Source: Saprospiraceae bacterium (GTDB lineage: Bacteria; Bacteroidota; Bacteroidia; Chitinophagales; Saprospiraceae). From it: DNA of 64,000 nt. Of this stretch, positions 15,101 to 20,695 are shown piece by piece. The first letter of the stretch is position 1. Each line of letters starts with the position of its first letter. Where the stretch lies: positions 1 to 64,000 of the forward strand of contig JABSSL010000091.1 of NCBI GenBank assembly GCA_013214355.1. The letters are read 5' to 3'. Made by a program: the position numbers and the translations under genes. The notes beneath the pieces were generated by a model. It was not told the DNA's origin. It saw only the letters and a program-made list of their open reading frames with translations, and did not search any database.

Positions 15101-18100
15101 GATACGGTCTTCTGGTTAGAGGCAGAATGTGCTACAGTAGGTAGTAACTGGAATGTAGTTGAAAATGCTAGCGAGGCTTCCAACGATGCTTATGTGACCA
15201 TTCAATCAGGTAACAACTCCTTGATTATTCCTCCTGCAGATGTTCCAGAAAATCAGATTCAGTTCACACTGAATTTGGCCAATGGTGAAGCTGGTGCCTA
15301 CCATTTATTTGCACGCATCTTGGCACCCGGTGGTAATGATGATTCCTTTTGGGTACGTGTTAATGGTGGCAGCTGGATACAGTGGTGGCAAGGTCTTCAG
15401 ACGGGACCAGCCTTTGACTGGAAAGAGGTGCTAAATAGCCCATTTAACTTATCCGTTGGTCTCAATACCATTGATTTTGCCTACCGAGAAGATGGAACTT
15501 TACTCGATAAACTATACTTGAGTACCGATGCTGCTGCACCTGTGAATATCGGTCCAGAAGGAGTCAATTGCACCCCGGAGAATGAGCTCCCAATCGCTGC
15601 CTTTACAGCAAACCCACTAACGGGAACTGCTCCACTTACCGTCGATTTCGATGCCAGTGCATCCAGTGATCCTGATGGTAGTATAGCTTCTTACAGCTGG
15701 GATTTTGATGGGGCTACCAGTTCGGTTGCGACTCCAGAAACTAGCTATACTTTCACAGAGCCAGGTACTTATCAGGTGAGTTTAATCGTGTTTGATAACC
15801 AAGGAGCAGCTAGCACCAATAGTGCCACGGCAACGATTGTGGTCAGCCCGGTAGTACCGACGGATTCTGATGATGACGGAGTGCCAGATACGATTGACAA
15901 CTGTCCTACTACACCGAACGCTGATCAGGCCGATCTCGACAATGATGGTACCGGCGATGTTTGTGATCCCGATGCAGATGGTGACGGATTTACCAAGGAT
16001 GTGGATTGTGATGACTTCAATGCCGCCATTAATCCAGATGCGCCGGAGATTTGCGACGGTATTGACAACAATTGCAATGGAGAGAGCGATGAGGGTGGAG
16101 TATGTGAGGTACTGGCTATCCGCATTAATGCCGGTGGTCCGCAAGTTGACTACGATAATAAGACTTTTGATGCGGATACCTATTTCGAAGACGGCAAGTC
16201 TTATACGAATACTTCGGCGAATGTGCCAACCCTATTTCAGACCGAGCGAAGCTCACTCAGTCAAGAGTTTGGGTATAATATTCCATTACCAGCTGGTAAC
16301 TATCTTGTACGCTTACACTTTGCCGAGATCTACTTCGGTGCCAACGGAGGCGGACCTGGCGGCACAGGACAACGTATCTTCGATGTGACTATGGAGGGTA
16401 ACCAGATCATCAATGATTACGATATCATTGCAGATGTAGGTACGGAGACCCCAACCTTCCAAGATTTTAATGTGACGGTTACCGATGGGACATTGAACCT
16501 ATTCTTTTCTGCTACTTCTGCAGTAGGTGGAGTAGATCAGCCTAAATTATCAGCCCTGGAAGTAATCAGTACGGATGCTATTACCGATGTGGATAATGAT
16601 GGAGTGGCTGATGAAGTTGATAATTGTCCTACTGCACCAAATGCTGACCAGGCAGATCTAGATAATGACGGACTAGGGGATGTTTGTGATACAGACATCG
16701 ATGGCGATGGTGTACCGAATGTAGACGATTGTGCCCCGGCCGATCCAAGTATCAGTACGGAGACTCTGTACTACGCAGATGCAGATAATGATGGCTTGGG
16801 TGATCCAAATGTTAGTCAGCTATCCTGTGGCCCCTTAGCTGGCTACGTTTTAGATAACACGGATAACTGTCCAAGTACGAATAACCCAGATCAGGCCGAT
16901 CTAGATGGCGATGGAATTGGTGATGCATGTGATCCTGACGCCGATGGCGATGGCTTTACTAGCGATGTCGATTGCGATGACCTCAATGATAGTATCAATC
17001 CGGATGCTACCGATATTCCCGATAACGGAATTGATGAGAATTGTGATGGTTCAGATGCTAGTACAGGTACTAATACCGTATTCTGGCTAGAGGCGGAATG
17101 TGCGGTAGTAGGGGGCAATTGGGATATCATCCAGGCGCCGAATAGTGGTGTGTCCAATGATGCCTACGTGGCTATCCAGCCAGGCAACAATACCTTGTTC
17201 TTTCCACCGGCCGATATCCCTGCTAACCAGGTGCGATTTGAACTTGACCTAGACAGTGAGGATGCAGGTGATTACCACTTATTTGCGCATATCGACGCAC
17301 CAACCAATAGTGACAACTCCTTCTGGGTACGTGTTAATGGTGGAAGCTGGTTGCAATGGTGGGAAGGCCTGAATACTTCCGGAGGTTTCGATTGGCGCGA
17401 GGTTCTGAATAGCCCCTTTAGCTTATCAGCTGGTACTAACACCATTGATTTTGCCTACCGCGAGGATGGAACGCTTTTAGATAAGATTTATCTGAGCACG
17501 GATTCCGCTACGCCAACTAGCCTTGGACCGGAAGGGGTAAACTGTAACGATACGAATGCAGCGCCAATCGCTGCCTTCAGTGCCGATCCATTGACGGGTA
17601 CGGTTCCATTAACCGTGAGTTTTGATGCTAGCACTTCAAGTGATAGTGATGGTTCAGTGGTGACCTACAGTTGGAACTTTGATCCGGCCACTAGCATTAC
17701 AACTAGTGCCCAGACCAGCTTCACCTTCACAGAACCAGGTACTTATCAAGTGAGTCTAGTCGTAACGGATAACGATGGAGCTACTAGCACCAATAATGCT
17801 ACCACCACGATTGTCGTTAATCCTGTAGCACCAACAGATTCTGATGAAGATGGTGTGGTGGATGCAATTGACAACTGTCCGAACACACCAAATGCGGACC
17901 AAGCGGATTTGGATAATGATGGCTTAGGAAATGTCTGTGATAATGACATTGATGGTGACGGTGTGCTAAATGGAGACGATTGTGCACCAGAAGATCCAAG
18001 TCTAAGTACCGAAACACTATACTACGCAGACGCAGATAATGATGGCTTGGGTGATCCAAATGTTAGTCAGCTATCCTGTGGCCCCTTAGCTGGCTACGTT

Positions 18101-20155
18101 TTAGATAACACGGATAACTGTCCAAGTACAAATAACCCAGATCAGGCCGATCTAGATGGCGATGGAATTGGTGACGCCTGTGATCCTGACGCCGATTGCG
18201 ATGACCTCAATGATAGTATCAATCCGGATGCTACCGATATTCCCGATAACGGAATTGATGAGGATTGTGATGGTTCAGATGCTAGCTCAGGTACCAATAC
18301 CGTATTCTGGCTAGAGGCGGAATGTGCGGTAGTAGGGGGTAATTGGGATATCATTCAAGCGCCGAATAGCGGTGTATCCAATGACGCCTATGTGGCTATC
18401 CAATCAGGGAATAACTCCTTGATGTTCCCACCGGCGGATATTCCAGCAAACCAAGTACAGTTTAGCCTGAACTTAGGTAGTGGAGATGCCGGTAACTACC
18501 ATCTATTTGCACATATCGACGCTCCATCCAACAGCGATAACTCCTTCTGGGTACGTGTCAATGGTGGAATTTGGATACAATGGTGGCAAGGTCTAAATAC
18601 ATCGGGAGGCTTTGAATGGAAAGAAGTGCTAAATAGCCCATTCAACTTGTCTCTAGGTACAAATACCATTGATTTTGCTTATCGCGAAGATGGTACACTC
18701 CTAGATAAAATCTATCTGAGTACTGACCCTGCCAGTCCAACGAACTTGGGGCCAGAGGCTACCAATTGTGATGACAGTAATGCAGCACCAATTGCCGTAT
18801 TCAATGCTGATCCATTGAGTGGAACAGCTCCCTTAACGGTCAATTTCGATGCGAGTCCTTCGAGCGATAGCGACGGTACCATCTTTTCCTACAGTTGGGA
18901 TTTTGATCCGACGACCAGCACGACTACGAATCCACAAACTTCCCACACTTTCTCTCAGCCGGGTACTTACCAGGTGAGCCTAGCCGTGACGGATAATGAT
19001 GGCGCTACTAGCAATAATACTGCCACGGTTACGATAGTAGTTAACCCAGTAGGCCCAGCTGATACAGATGAGGATGGTGTGCCTGATTCAGTCGATAACT
19101 GTCCGACTACGCCTAATGCAGATCAAGAAGATCTGGATAATGATGGCATTGGAGATCTCTGTGACACGGATGCGGATGGAGATGGTTTTACCAGTGATGT
19201 GGACTGTGATGATTTCAACCCAGCCATTAATCCGGGAGCGCCTGAAGTCTGTGATGGAATTGATAACAACTGCAATAGCCAGACGGATGAAGGAGGGGTT
19301 TGTGATTCGGATTGTACCTACCAATTGGTGAATTTCAACAATTTTGATGCTGCCTGGGGTATTTGGAATGACGGTGGCTCGGACTGTAGACGAAGTGCTA
19401 ATGATGCTTCATTTGCTTTCGGCGAAACGGGCAGACCTGTACGTTTAAGAGATAACACAAACACTTCAGTGATGACTACAGACGATCTTGATCTTAGTCT
19501 GTACTCAGAGCTCAAGGTCAACTTCACCTACCTTACGATCAGCATGGACAATGCCTTAGAGGACTTCTGGTTACAAGTCTCTACTGACGGAGGAGTCACC
19601 TTCACCACGGTTGAAGAATGGAACTTTGGTGATGAATTTGAGAATGATGTACGCTACTTCGATGAGGTTCTGATTCCAGGACCATTTAGTCCAACTACAC
19701 AGCTCAGATTCCGTTGTGATGCGTCTGGCAACCAAGATTGGGTGTACATTGACAATGTAGAAATTTCCGGTTGTGCTAATCTCAATGCGCTCACGCAGTC
19801 GGTGGTTACCCAGCGGGAGACCAAGAAAGAGCAGGTGTCTAGTACGCTTCCGATCCTACGCGAAACTACCGAAGTCGAAGATCAGCGTACGACGACGGTT
19901 AGCGAGTCACTAGAACTGTTCCCTAATCCGGCTCGTAATATCTTACATGTACAGTACACCTTGACGGATCGTAGTGATGTGAGATTGATCATTACTGATG
20001 CGCAAGGTAGACAAGTGAACCAAGCAGAGTATAAGAATCAGCTTGGATCAATAGAACATCAATTTGAGGTACAAAACTACGCCGGTGGTGTTTACTGGCT
20101 ACATTTACTGACGCCTAAAGGCAGGCGAGTGCAGAAATTTGTAATCATTAAGTAA
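122..20155 (+). CDS. giant T9SS-secreted multidomain adhesin-like protein (malectin, beta-propeller, TSP3/MopE, PKD), 5' end broken
   Basis: A 6,677-residue surface or secreted protein; ligand and catalytic role are unknown. Approximate module order: Ig-like fragment (1-78); BACON-like (80-180); laminin-G/lectin-like (200-450); BACON-like; galactose-binding-like (560-730); BACON-like; Big_5 (834-947); six-bladed-type propeller (955-1387); choice-of-anchor-D (1390-1500); then a second set with galactose-binding-like, malectin (1884-2054), Big_5, propeller (2177-2655) and anchor-D; further Ig/cadherin-like units to 3975. From 3980 to 6397 come malectin (starting 4031, 4353, 4675, 5332), thrombospondin type 3 and MopE metal-binding repeats, plus three sugar-binding-like/PKD pairs. 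A MAM-like module (6397-6550) and a type A T9SS sorting domain (6595-6677, LFPNPARN motif) finish it. The only usable start is TTG at 122, inside a domain and without a signal peptide, so the true N-terminus lies upstream of the in-frame TAG at 62-64. Malectin and lectin-like modules suggest polysaccharide binding (inference). Confidence 0.85.
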   Translation: MTEQTGAATISTSTHTVEVEVLNGTNLTQLVPTIEISEGASINPLGGGMTDFSSDVVYTVTAEDNVTTQDWTVTVTEAVQPELAWDPIVLNFTVPEGGSTDAQTATLTADAAAPINLSFATDPEAEWLILPTAETGLLSFDINPFDINNVPLSPGDYQTTLFATADNYASAALVINLTVEAAATDPCPPISLLECADIPLSLPVQLNFTGNEGGLADKDGLEIGMTMVDTHSEDRLVEDGPPSFPNVNGYEPSKLDIENDNLVVTATKGIAYLDPPNSSNNNTQLNSLGVGLQNLNAPFSIETKLLGISTGGSAAQAGIWYGIDEDNFVKLNVNGNNVEMRREIGGLSAGGVNTPDQIQLAGLGVAGEDVKLRLLIDPIANTITAFYTINDGNEVQLTKTNFDNLALPGVYLAGKDLDNETTGVSFAGVYATYRNGSVYNATFDYFSVKEEPLPTPVLSFNETNLSSTLTLGSNSETLTNTLNTTDDSQPTVDLTVDYGTGPQDWLTVPATVDLTTAATFDVTFDASSLAVGTYTATIMANALDYLEGSFTAQLVVEDDNTTNVAININFQDEGTTPPQDYLADFGEAYGDRGNGQTYGWITTDTGNPVSLVGQGRNRSTSQSDLRLSTVIHMEHPSTPPTGYWEIALPNGDYSVTVAAGDPAAGGDPEIHHVNAEGVNIIDTYTPTGAVGADTRHTTGTATVTVSDGKLTLDYSGGGINTKLNYVLIEPVNVSPALSFDTDQLNFNTLEGQAANSQSVELSANIGSPGAINLTYVPEAAWLVVPASVALGELSFGIDVNGLSVGTYETTVTASAQGFTSAAFTITLRISAQQIPAITGVTPADNSTDVSTNVSISANELFLPNPDPNGVFGVDNTTISSTTVKLIKVSSNTQVPASVNGTGGGDAINLTPTVALEENTEYRFEVNGVTDLVGIAFDPFTSTFTTGGNTVCCDGDLDQVAFNKVGQVATGKYTTLTIGPDGKLYGLTIGGEVHRWDMDTDGTLINKETITTLNDTYGARSAIGLTFDPDATANNLIAYISHCSGGLSDAPEWDGNISRLTGANLQNEDLIVTKLPRSKRDHLTNSIAFKPGQNNVLYFNQGSNSAGGAPDNAWGNRPERLLSAAVLRLDLDKLPESAWPLDAQTTMDQTAINTVSTSSPTLDGQYNPYYNDAPLTLYATGVRNAYDLVWHSNGQLYVPTNGTAGGSNAPASVDGTRRPDGSFYDHSIYPVVPAANGNNTQRDWLFRIDPSSALGYYGHPNPFRGEFVLNRGDVDVNNYPNGTAPDPNYRGAAFDFEFNKSPNGVIEYRSNAENGNLQGTILVARYSGGSDIIALLPDGPNGDVSTAKVGIPGFTGFSDPLDLVEDITTGNIYVSDYNGGGQIILLTPSNQSSPTPIIAATPAEVITEDIAGNNVATGEVTIFISNTGNGVLSNIDFSITGTDAAEFELEDAGFPNSLNPNASGTVAVALNAVNVGPKSAILTITGDAADAFVVDLNGLGKAGTGGSNEPSLQYILDTYEIAVDAGDEDPSSNTFNLPNGSTYNSLLGDEVDIQQFERAVDAPVTLEVLAVYGPESANPIVAFGWYESGNAGSTNEVFTVNNDVSGNGQTLNPVVTGPLLFDPGTASFGFYNRWPFFSNRILYSEDALNTFNNAIPHHVRVYPVPGEENAYIIATEEHISGFDYQDIVVIARNIKPADTIDPPVGDDIQINFSDAATPAPAGYNKDFGESYGARTAELTYGWVSTNGSTPLSIVGNGRNRPPDNPDVDVLTETLMHMQYDDVAGNNGVLAEGIWEIALANGTYQVTVGVGDASNESFAGTTHVINAEGTNIINYVAAQGTGNFQEAEATVTVEDGKLTLDAIGGTNTKINYVIISPTTVEPPVAAIRINAGGTSAYTDAQNNTWELDEPYLTGASEVQSKTFDVAGTDEDDLYLEYRFANDDDSSPGADFGYDIPVTGSGPFTVRLHFLEPFFGVPGGSGANQGGPGQRVFNVNIENGQGSLTNYDLNVETTPGTLIIETFNDVTVDDGVLSINFSSITNNAIISAIEVIGGEVQELPYFTGVTPADGATNVAINGFQITVGIVTPTGYELDEQTLAGNVKLFKVVNGVETEVPSNANDTGGGDAITLTPTQPLTEFSDYIFRIDGVEANLLNDINDRLPFIAFESTFSTGQSDNTPPVDLSGVSFTPVMGDDLGEGVDDIRFTSMAIGPDGKLYASTLGESIQRWDINSNDGTLSNLEVLNVNLTGSNHPETGVGAPDDRLIIGFTFAPEATAENLVAYVTHSALTLTGGPEWDGKLTRLSGPNLATVEDVLIHLPRSQKDHLTNSVIVGPGGDLFINQGSNTAGGAPDAAWGFRPERLLAAAVLKVELDKLPGSLPLSLYTTDDISVINAAPSNSIAMSDGTYNPYANNSPVTLYATGTRNAYDLVWHTNGHLYVPTNGTAGNNNGNPAQGSPVTPASADYVNEDPAGVRRPDGTFFTDATIPGVVGGETQKDWLFKASKNTYHGHPNPLRGEFVLNHGGITYDGLPGQTNPHVDVAKYPDNLGPDPAYVEPAFDFGFNKSPNGAIEYRSNAFDGVMKGLLLVTRFSGQDDIIVLQPGQVTGDIVQAYENVPGLQGLDDPLEVIEDVTTGNLYVAQYDRGGNQNQKIILLRANVQATLVAELTTDPEELIFEAVDQTSNEGNATDEKTIVVSNTGTAPLSITSVAVNDPFGNQYQVDGDSPTTLQPGESESYTLTWNPLDNGQNIGYQEAELEIVSDDPENPTTTIGLHGLKKSGYEGGQEPPLQDVVDALGIGINVGWTSLASNTNPAPMGEEVNVPLFVQSNSNPVEIRPVGRYSPSESLPFGWYTNIDGTVTTNELGVLSDGLANAQTLFPPIDGNSDGLVSFNSQGLFFGIYTESNTFNRTNYTEDGLNTGGVAHRVRVYPVKSRTGELIPNNFLICFEDASNGDYQDYMFVISNVEPYDQSSLVLSFDPAQLNFLAGVSGDPTTQTTTLSASGTLDASNVELVASESWVVLPNTTTLGNPMAFGVDVSGLDQGAYTATVTASAPGYLPAVLSINLSITDEIVWTYQFNYQPEGTFNIPSDYIPDTGAPFGLQQVGGQSLEFGWVLPGTTTPTSSTDNTRDRNVGGVSDLLNTLNIIAHTSANNFPPRDWMISLPNGPYYVNVSVGDPGTDDNSRHVVSVNGVTIVDFDEDANAPAIHTAEGTELVEVTDGFLRLTQGPLGDNTKVNYVRIAPFDPSLVPPTVQAEFTGNQSGEGVYRGTVEVALSAIDNGGSGIKEIRYAIDGGQEEVYTSSFNLTLPSGQSSFDYTIDVSAEDNNGNIGTATYNITLEEASGALIAIENMTKVPGTNRGFPADDYYTFHHLRNEGPAKTHNSNDMQIYNTGTSDLIITSFDRSGGAATDFIFTLPGDVTEVSPSNPLVIQPGNSVTMTWTFIGDTGNGGNGMFLETLDIISNADNAQDAQATMHGGFSPQPEGGDEINAQEVFDAFGFQSSMLSIVNDDGTITPPNNIPFRPSSNFPDPDNIDAGYEGDMILASSFVQADPSKPVIGIQLSALHGGPGSNGARLVEVNGNGTVGSVNFSHGPAWYQTLLPKESDNSDVINFGQAATINDPFRIAVANYLNTGGNNINGNRPDLLGCRIYKVIDHNGNLIPNEYIVLQDFVQGGCGAGSANCDWNDNTFYFINIRPEAVPTASDIDDAVATVDVDFEYDISTFFDKGYPGNVLTYTATGGPTWLNLNPSTGLFTGVAPANSAPSYEITVAATDLNGLTAGGSFTLTVLGTANEIPIADAQDVSTDEDIPLAITLTGSDNDEDPLTFVVTVDPANGTLSGTAPDLVYTPDPDFNGTDSFSFVTNDGKDNSEPAIVAITVLPINDDPSFELVNTSTVNDGFEAQTLTTWAFNADDGDPELDQGLTFSISAVDESLFEVIPAINADGDVSYDPIDDLEGSTDITITLTDELGAFFSLTFTLTLDYDGTVDLDNDGFDNTVDCDDTNPLIHPNATEICDGVDNNCDGNIDEGGVCDALAIRINAGGPEITYDDKVFDADIYFEGGKSYTNSSANVPDLFQTERSSESQEFSYNIPLQAGNYLVRLHFAEIYFGATGGGTGGTGQRIFDVTMEGNQIIDNYDINADVGTETPTFQDFNVTVTDGTLNLFFSATAAVGGVNQPKLSALEIISTDVVADSDNDGVLDNVDNCPDIPNSDQADLDNDGLGDLCDADIDGDGVPNIDDCAPEDPAISTEVLYYADADEDGFGDPNVSQLSCEPIEGYVLDNTDNCPAVANADQADLDNDGIGDVCDTDADGDGFTNDVDCEDLDPNSFPGAEEICDGVDNNCDGFVDEEGICDIVAIRINAGGPQVEYDNKTFDEDIYFEGGQSFTNAQAAVPDLFQTERSSPTQEFSYNIPVPAGSYLVRLHFAEIWFGAMGGGAAGTGQRIFDVTMEGNQIIDNYDINVDVGTETPTFQDFNVTVTDGTLNLFFSATAEVGGVNQPKLSAIEVINTDVVVDADQDGIADHLDNCPDIPNADQADLDNDGIGDVCDADIDGDDVPNVDDCAPEDPAISTEVLYYADADNDGFGDPNESQLSCGPLEGYVLDNTDNCPTTTNVDQGDLDNDGIGDVCDPDADGDGFTNDVDCDDFDASINPDASEICDGIDNNCVGGVDEGNVCDVLAIRINAGGPQVDYDNKTFDADLYFEGGKSYTNTSANVPSLFQTERSSESQEFNYNIPLPAGNYLVRLHFAEIYFGATGGGPGGTGQRIFDVTMEGNQIIDDYDINADVGTETPTFQDFNVTVTDGTLNLFFSATSAVGGVNQPKLSALEVISTDIIADADNDGVADEDDNCPDTPNADQADLDNDGEGDVCDADIDGDDVPNVDDCAPEDPAVTTETLYYADTDEDGFGDPNESQLSCGPLEGYVLDNTDNCPTTSNEDQADLDNDGIGDVCDPDADGDGFTSDVDCDDLNAAINPDATDIPDNGIDEDCDGSDATTGSDTVFWLEAECATVGSNWNVVENASEASNDAYVTIQSGNNSLIIPPADVPENQIQFTLNLANGEAGAYHLFARILAPGGNDDSFWVRVNGGSWIQWWQGLQTGPAFDWKEVLNSPFNLSVGLNTIDFAYREDGTLLDKLYLSTDAAAPVNIGPEGVNCTPENELPIAAFTANPLTGTAPLTVDFDASASSDPDGSIASYSWDFDGATSSVATPETSYTFTEPGTYQVSLIVFDNQGAASTNSATATIVVSPVVPTDSDDDGVPDTIDNCPTTPNADQADLDNDGTGDVCDPDADGDGFTKDVDCDDFNAAINPDAPEICDGIDNNCNGESDEGGVCEVLAIRINAGGPQVDYDNKTFDADTYFEDGKSYTNTSANVPTLFQTERSSLSQEFGYNIPLPAGNYLVRLHFAEIYFGANGGGPGGTGQRIFDVTMEGNQIINDYDIIADVGTETPTFQDFNVTVTDGTLNLFFSATSAVGGVDQPKLSALEVISTDAITDVDNDGVADEVDNCPTAPNADQADLDNDGLGDVCDTDIDGDGVPNVDDCAPADPSISTETLYYADADNDGLGDPNVSQLSCGPLAGYVLDNTDNCPSTNNPDQADLDGDGIGDACDPDADGDGFTSDVDCDDLNDSINPDATDIPDNGIDENCDGSDASTGTNTVFWLEAECAVVGGNWDIIQAPNSGVSNDAYVAIQPGNNTLFFPPADIPANQVRFELDLDSEDAGDYHLFAHIDAPTNSDNSFWVRVNGGSWLQWWEGLNTSGGFDWREVLNSPFSLSAGTNTIDFAYREDGTLLDKIYLSTDSATPTSLGPEGVNCNDTNAAPIAAFSADPLTGTVPLTVSFDASTSSDSDGSVVTYSWNFDPATSITTSAQTSFTFTEPGTYQVSLVVTDNDGATSTNNATTTIVVNPVAPTDSDEDGVVDAIDNCPNTPNADQADLDNDGLGNVCDNDIDGDGVLNGDDCAPEDPSLSTETLYYADADNDGLGDPNVSQLSCGPLAGYVLDNTDNCPSTNNPDQADLDGDGIGDACDPDADCDDLNDSINPDATDIPDNGIDEDCDGSDASSGTNTVFWLEAECAVVGGNWDIIQAPNSGVSNDAYVAIQSGNNSLMFPPADIPANQVQFSLNLGSGDAGNYHLFAHIDAPSNSDNSFWVRVNGGIWIQWWQGLNTSGGFEWKEVLNSPFNLSLGTNTIDFAYREDGTLLDKIYLSTDPASPTNLGPEATNCDDSNAAPIAVFNADPLSGTAPLTVNFDASPSSDSDGTIFSYSWDFDPTTSTTTNPQTSHTFSQPGTYQVSLAVTDNDGATSNNTATVTIVVNPVGPADTDEDGVPDSVDNCPTTPNADQEDLDNDGIGDLCDTDADGDGFTSDVDCDDFNPAINPGAPEVCDGIDNNCNSQTDEGGVCDSDCTYQLVNFNNFDAAWGIWNDGGSDCRRSANDASFAFGETGRPVRLRDNTNTSVMTTDDLDLSLYSELKVNFTYLTISMDNALEDFWLQVSTDGGVTFTTVEEWNFGDEFENDVRYFDEVLIPGPFSPTTQLRFRCDASGNQDWVYIDNVEISGCANLNALTQSVVTQRETKKEQVSSTLPILRETTEVEDQRTTTVSESLELFPNPARNILHVQYTLTDRSDVRLIITDAQGRQVNQAEYKNQLGSIEHQFEVQNYAGGVYWLHLLTPKGRRVQKFVIIK
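12212..15075 (+). repeat. tandem 966-bp super-repeat (malectin + TSP3 + MopE) inside the giant gene
   Basis: The malectin start (AIRINAGGP) recurs at 12212, 13178 and 14144, exactly 966 bp or 322 codons apart. Each unit runs malectin, two thrombospondin type 3 runs rich in DxDxDG, and a MopE-type DVDCDD...CDGxDNNC motif. A fourth malectin begins at 16115 after an inserted sugar-binding-like/PKD block. Copies are very similar at protein level but differ at many synonymous sites, so most are not recent duplicates. Confidence 0.85.
16770..18402 (+). repeat. recent segmental duplication within the giant gene (16770-17178 and 18021-18402)
   Basis: The two blocks are nearly identical at DNA level, including synonymous sites, unlike the older malectin repeats. 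The second copy lacks 27 bp (nine codons, GDGFTSDVD) present in the first, with GAT-containing direct repeats at the deletion ends, so DADGDGFTSDVDCDD became DADCDD. This points to a recent duplication or gene conversion followed by slippage that kept the frame. Confidence 0.8.
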
Positions 20156-20190
20156 GATTATCAGCTGCTTGTTGTAACCGAGCTGATTAT

Positions 20191-20233
20191 TATCCCGGGC
20201 TTTGCTATGGCAAGGTCCGGGATATTCTTTTGC
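20191..20233 (+). terminator. Rho-independent-like terminator after the giant gene
   Basis: An 8-bp stem (TATCCCGG at 20191-20198 pairing with CCGGGATA at 20217-20224) is followed by a T-rich run, 36 bp after the stop codon of the giant gene. Confidence 0.6.
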
Positions 20234-20384
20234 TAAGCTTTAATGGATAGCGTTGAGAGGAATTCCAGATTACTGGACCCCCTACTTCTTGCTACGATTC
20301 CTAAGGGAGCCTCCTAGGTGGGTTCATGATTGCTGACAAGATTTCGTATCTTAAATCATTTACTAACAACAAACCACCAACATT

Positions 20385-20561
20385 ATGAGCCAACCAAGAC
20401 CACAAGCTCCCAAGCAATCCACTGTACTCATCAGTGGCGCACTTGTTTTACTGGGCCTATTAGGTGCATTCATATCTCCAACCGTCGCCGATAATGGCGA
20501 CTGGTTCTTACTGGCAGGTTATGTACTATTGATACTTGGGGTCTATGTGAAAGGATTGTAA
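20385..20561 (+). CDS. small two-helix membrane protein
   Basis: A 58-residue protein not recognised as a named family. It has a polar, proline-rich N-terminus (MSQPRPQAPKQS), a hydrophobic stretch at about 13-30, a short polar turn (ADNGDW), and a second hydrophobic stretch at about 37-55, so it should sit in the inner membrane as a hairpin. It is flanked by intergenic DNA on both sides and followed 20 bp later by a strong terminator, which supports it being a separately transcribed gene. Function unknown. Confidence 0.65.
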   Translation: MSQPRPQAPKQSTVLISGALVLLGLLGAFISPTVADNGDWFLLAGYVLLILGVYVKGL

Positions 20562-20581
20562 GCTTACTAATTTGATTAAAG

Positions 20582-20619
20582 AAGACCCAGTTGGCAGATT
20601 TTGTTGACTGGGTCTTTTT
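20582..20619 (+). terminator. Rho-independent terminator
   Basis: A perfect 10-bp stem (AAGACCCAGT at 20582-20591 with ACTGGGTCTT at 20606-20615) is followed by TTT, directly after the small membrane protein gene. Confidence 0.85.
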
Positions 20620-20695
20620 ATGTGAAGGGAAATAAATTGGGCTATTACCTTATCTTCACTTGTGTAGGTTTAGTATATCACGATAGCATTGGAAC

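Noticed and set aside
12212..19300. CRISPR-like or satellite repeat array
   Set aside because: Repeat units are 966 bp, coding and in frame; there are no short repeats with unique spacers.
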